Shown here piece after piece: positions 60,501 to 64,000 of a stretch of DNA of 64,000 nucleotides (its first letter is position 1; the number at the start of each line of letters is the position of its first letter). The notes under the pieces were generated by a model, which was not told the DNA's origin, ran no database searches, and worked only from the letters and a program-made list of their open reading frames with translations. The DNA is taken from NCBI GenBank assembly GCA_018780435.1, contig JADMJS010000056.1:1-64000 (forward strand), written 5' to 3'. Source of the DNA: Myxococcales bacterium (GTDB lineage: Bacteria; Myxococcota_A; UBA9042; GCA-2863065). The position numbers were made by a program, and so were the translations under genes.

Positions 60501-60767
60501 CTCGACGACGAGCTCATCGGCGAGGGCTGGGCCCGCGAAGTCACAAGCCGCGTGCAGGGCCTCCGAAAGGAGAAGGAGCTCCCCTTCGTGGCCCGCATCC
60601 GTCTCCAGCTCGACGCGTCGGGCCCGGCGCTCGCGGCACTGAAGGCCCACGAGGCCACGATCGCCGCCGAGACCCTCGCCACCGAGGTCACCTACGGCCC
60701 CGTGGACGGTGGCCTCCGCTTCGACCTCGACGGTCACGCCGTCGCGGTGGCCTTCGAGGTCGTGTGA
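57504..60767 (+). CDS. ileS: Isoleucyl-tRNA synthetase
   Basis: [59 protein letters not shown] (HIGH-type motif); [14 protein letters not shown] (KMSKS-type). Confidence 0.97.
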   Translation: [1087 protein letters not shown]

Positions 60768-61129
60768 CGGCGGCGCTGCTGCGGCGGCGGCACGTCCTGC
60801 GTGCGACGTGGGTCGGGCTTCTCGCGGGCATTTTCTGTGTGTCGGCCCGCGCTCAATCGCAGCCTGACCGAGTCGCGCCGATCCCACGCTTGGCGGCCAC
60901 CGAGCTCTGCAACCCGGCGGGAGAATGCGAGCTTTGGGGCGTGACCTTTCGAGTGACGAACGGAAGTACCGAGATTGCGCGGAGGCGCGCGGTCGTGGTG
61001 GACAGAACCGTCCTGGAGGCTCTCATGCGCAGCCCCGGTGGGCCCGATTCGTACGATCGCGGGCCGCGCTTCGACTCGATGAAGGGGACGGGCGAGCCCG
61101 ACCTCCGCATGCGCCCGGCCCGCGACTGA
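60764..61129 (+). CDS. Small secreted hypothetical protein
   Basis: GTG start in a 4-bp GTGA overlap with ileS; N-terminal hydrophobic signal. Confidence 0.5.
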   Translation: MTAALLRRRHVLRATWVGLLAGIFCVSARAQSQPDRVAPIPRLAATELCNPAGECELWGVTFRVTNGSTEIARRRAVVVDRTVLEALMRSPGGPDSYDRGPRFDSMKGTGEPDLRMRPARD

Positions 61130-61470
61130 GCGGGACGTCGGGCGTGGGGTGACACGACGGGTCAGCATCCAGATACTAGTTCTTCCGGGCCTCATCCAAG
61201 ACCGCGCTCACCGGCGCACGCCAGTGGCCGACCTCCCGAGCGGCGTAGGCGAGCCAAATCTACGTCTCAGACATGGACCGAACCGCTAGTCACCTCCACC
61301 TGTCTTCGTCCTCGAAGTGGTCGAAGTGCTTGACAGTTCCGACCGGTCGGCGCCAATTCGTTTTGGTATCCACGTGGTAGATGACGCGTCGTCCGAACGA
61401 AGTGCAATAAGGGCGTCGTTTCCGACAGGCATATCCGCTGGCGCGCTGCCCGAAACGAACGAGGTCGCTC

Positions 61471-63252
61471 ATGGTCCCACGTTGCCTCTCCCTTCTCGTC
61501 GCCGTCGCTCCCGCCCCGGCGCTCGCATGCGGCGGATTCTTCTGCTCTGGGCAAGTCCCCATAGAGCAGGCCGGGGAGCAGATCGTCTTCGGCGTCGAAG
61601 GCACGACCGTCACGGCGCACATTCGCGTCAACTACCAGGGCGGGGCCGAGGACTTCTCTTGGGTGTTGCCCCTCCCGACGGAGCCGACCGTAGCTGTTGG
61701 GACGGACGCCCTCTTTCAGTCCCTCCAACGCTTGACCGCTCCAACCTTTCGGGTCGACTGGGTGTCGTTTCCTCACTGTCTCGAGCGCTGTTCCCCAGAG
61801 GACGAGCCCGTTACGGACGCGTGCTGTGGGGGCGACGATGATGGCGGGACCGCAGCGCCCAGTCTCCCCTCGTCGAGTAGTAGCGTCAGCCTGTTGGCGG
61901 AAGGGGATGCAGGCGCGTACGAGTACGAGGTGGTGCAAGCCACATCGGGTGACATCCTCTTCGATTGGCTCAATGACAATGGTTACGACCAGCCCGAGTC
62001 GGCGCGCGCCCTCGTCGGCCACTATGTGAATCTTGGCTTCGTATTCCTCGCAGTCCGATTGCAGAAGAATAAGGATTCCGGGTCGTTGCAACCTATCGTC
62101 CTGAAGTACGAGTCGCCGGACCTTGCGTGCGTGCCACTCAAGCTGACATCCATCGGCGCTACGGAGAATATGCCGGTGACCGTATACGTGCTTGCAAATG
62201 CGAGGGCGATCCCCTTGAACTTCTTCCATGCCGAGCCCGATCTCCGGGCTTATCCCTGGCTCGCCTGTGCGAACAATGGTTGGTGGAGTGAAGGGGAAGG
62301 GGGCGAAGCATGCTCCGCGTATGGCGATGCATGGGGCGGCCTCGTCTCAGCCACCGCCGACCTCGCCAACGGCCGAGCTTTCGTCACGGACTTCGCAGGG
62401 AAGACCCCGGCCGCCGAGTTGAACTTGCCTGCCATCGAGCTCCCGTTGGCAGAGCTTCGAATGATCGACGAGCCAATGGCATATCTCAGGGAGGTTCCAG
62501 ACGATGTAGTAAACGATCCCATCGTCCGGCAACTGATGACCGAATTCATGCCCATGCCGGAGGGCCTGCCGAGCAAATGCGACGACCCTTCCGAATACTA
62601 CGTCGTCTCTGAGTTCGTTTTCTTCAACTCCGACGCGTGCCTCATCATGCACCCGCCCGCGATCCCGTTCGACCCGGTCGGGATGACCAATGCGCTGGAC
62701 GAACGCATCGTTCAGCCCCGACTCGCGGCCCGCGCCATCCTCGCCGAACACCCATATCTGACCCGCCTTTCGACCATCATCTCGCCTGACGAGATGACGA
62801 AAGACCCGATCTTCTCCTTCAACCCGGATCTCCAAGACGTTCCTCGAGAGCGATTCGTGAAGGTCAGCGCGGAGTGTGGTGATGTCGCCTTTCGCGGATT
62901 CCACCTCGAATACCAAGATGGGACGTCCGACTTCGTAGAACACGAGACGATGAGCTGCGCCGTGCCGGATCTGACGCGTGTGCCCACGCCGCAGATCCAG
63001 GTGATGCACGAGTTCGGTCCAGCCGAGAATGTACTACCTGGCCAGCTCGCCCAACAGGAAACAGCGCTGGATCTGCGCGTCCCAAGACCCGATCAATCGT
63101 CAGTGGATCAGCGCTCGCAGTCACATGCGCAGGACAAAGGAAGTCGCTCGGGGCAAAGTACGGGCTGCGCCATGGGTGGCGCGAACCCGACGGTCGCTAT
63201 GCTCATCGGCTTGGCCCTTGCCACGCTTCGTTGGCGCCGCCGCCGCTCGTGA
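61471..63252 (+). CDS. DUF2330 domain-containing protein with MYXO-CTERM-like sorting tail
   Basis: ACGGFFCSGQVPIEQAGEQIVFGVEGTTVTAHIRVNYQGGAEDFSWVLPLP; C-terminus TGCAMGGANPTVAMLIGLALATLRWRRRRS. Confidence 0.85.
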   Translation: MVPRCLSLLVAVAPAPALACGGFFCSGQVPIEQAGEQIVFGVEGTTVTAHIRVNYQGGAEDFSWVLPLPTEPTVAVGTDALFQSLQRLTAPTFRVDWVSFPHCLERCSPEDEPVTDACCGGDDDGGTAAPSLPSSSSSVSLLAEGDAGAYEYEVVQATSGDILFDWLNDNGYDQPESARALVGHYVNLGFVFLAVRLQKNKDSGSLQPIVLKYESPDLACVPLKLTSIGATENMPVTVYVLANARAIPLNFFHAEPDLRAYPWLACANNGWWSEGEGGEACSAYGDAWGGLVSATADLANGRAFVTDFAGKTPAAELNLPAIELPLAELRMIDEPMAYLREVPDDVVNDPIVRQLMTEFMPMPEGLPSKCDDPSEYYVVSEFVFFNSDACLIMHPPAIPFDPVGMTNALDERIVQPRLAARAILAEHPYLTRLSTIISPDEMTKDPIFSFNPDLQDVPRERFVKVSAECGDVAFRGFHLEYQDGTSDFVEHETMSCAVPDLTRVPTPQIQVMHEFGPAENVLPGQLAQQETALDLRVPRPDQSSVDQRSQSHAQDKGSRSGQSTGCAMGGANPTVAMLIGLALATLRWRRRRS

Positions 63253-63426
63253 TTCCCATGTCGTTCCAGGCTTGGTGTCCAGCGGCGAGCTGGTGATCTG
63301 GGGAGCCGTCACCAACCAGCCGGCCGAGTCGCTGCGGGCTCTGAGCCCACCATGAGACGGAACCGAGCATTGGCCCTGAAACGCATGCCATGGTACGAAC
63401 GGACCAATCATACCCACGAGGTCCCT

Positions 63427-64000
63427 ATGTCCAGGCTGTCGCCCTTCGTCTCCACCGCGTCGGTCGCCCTTCTCTTGAGCGCCTGCACCGGCGGCGATCC
63501 GAACCAACGGTTCACTGACGTCTTCACCGCTGATGCCACCTTGACCCTGGACGTTCAGGGCCAACCCGACCTGGTCGCCCCTTCGATCTGCCCGGAGACG
63601 CCGCGCTTCGAGAAGATCGCGTCGGGCTGGATCGACGTGACCGTGAACGACATCTCGATGGGGAGCTTCCCGGCCGACATGCGCTCCATCACCGTGTCGG
63701 GGAACGAGCTCTTCTACGCCGCCATGACGCTCGGTGGTGGCGAGATTCGGAAGGTGGGGATCGACGGCACGGGCGATCAAACGGTTCACGCCGAGCCCGG
63801 GGTGACCTTCCTCGAACACCTCGCTGTCCACGACGGGAGCCTCTACTTCTACGCCACGCTCGGGGAGCAAGGCACGTCCTTCCGCTCTGTCCCGCTCACC
63901 GGCGGCAGCTCTGAGGCGGTCTTCGAGCAGGTCTCTGTGACGACGGATCAAGCGCCGCAGCACTTCGCGCCGGACGGCAGCCACCTCGTGCTCGGGTACG
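63427..64000 (+). CDS. Lipoprotein, beta-propeller-like, truncated by window end
   Basis: Open frame from ATG at 63427 to window end; MSRLSPFVSTASVALLLSACTGG lipobox; translated by hand because absent from the ORF track. Confidence 0.7.
   Translation, partial: MSRLSPFVSTASVALLLSACTGGDPNQRFTDVFTADATLTLDVQGQPDLVAPSICPETPRFEKIASGWIDVTVNDISMGSFPADMRSITVSGNELFYAAMTLGGGEIRKVGIDGTGDQTVHAEPGVTFLEHLAVHDGSLYFYATLGEQGTSFRSVPLTGGSSEAVFEQVSVTTDQAPQHFAPDGSHLVLGY

Noticed and set aside
57408-60887. 1159-aa minus-strand ORF antisense to the whole of ileS
   Set aside because: High-GC codon usage leaves the antisense frame stop-free; sequence is low-complexity-like with no recognisable domain, and ileS on the other strand is unambiguous
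61130-61470. Short minus-strand peptide-like frame (WLAYAAREVGHWRAPVSAVLDEARKN) in the gap before DUF2330
   Set aside because: Too short, interrupted by stops, no recognisable family; could be a remnant but not supportable

Overview
High-GC window from a Myxococcota-like (deltaproteobacterial) chromosome. This placement is inferred from PEGA proteins, Ser/Thr kinases, MopE-type Cys/Asp repeats, DUF2330 and a MYXO-CTERM-like tail. About 47 protein-coding genes are supported. Most are housekeeping or lineage-typical: rsmG, glpK, ileS, HAD-IG nucleotidase, DedA, M16 peptidase, DUF3857/transglutaminase and LysR. No rRNA, tRNA, CRISPR array or transposase was recognised by eye. The most interesting region is about 19.8-30.2 kb. 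It holds a reduced tellurite-resistance-type (Ter) operon with two TerD proteins, a TerD+TerA-like fusion, and a diverged TerD domain fused to a trypsin-like serine protease with an apparently intact catalytic triad. The operon is divergent from a 1662-aa Ser/Thr-kinase + TPR-like + sigma54-activator (GAFTGA) + Fis-HTH regulator, which overlaps by 4 bp a beta-propeller-like lipoprotein gene. The intergenic region has palindromes and a weak -24/-12-like element facing the ter genes. Other leads: a two-gene AAA ATPase + TOPRIM-like pair (53.6-55.4 kb, defence-like) beside a Uma2 nuclease; an orphan protein with a C-x14-H motif resembling CNF/BLF-type glutamine deamidases (42.97-43.91 kb); a 14-bp inverted repeat upstream of an AAA/DUF4143 gene; an intergenic short-repeat/inverted-repeat patch; and a possible HipA-like gene remnant. 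All family calls were made by eye from motifs; no database search was run.
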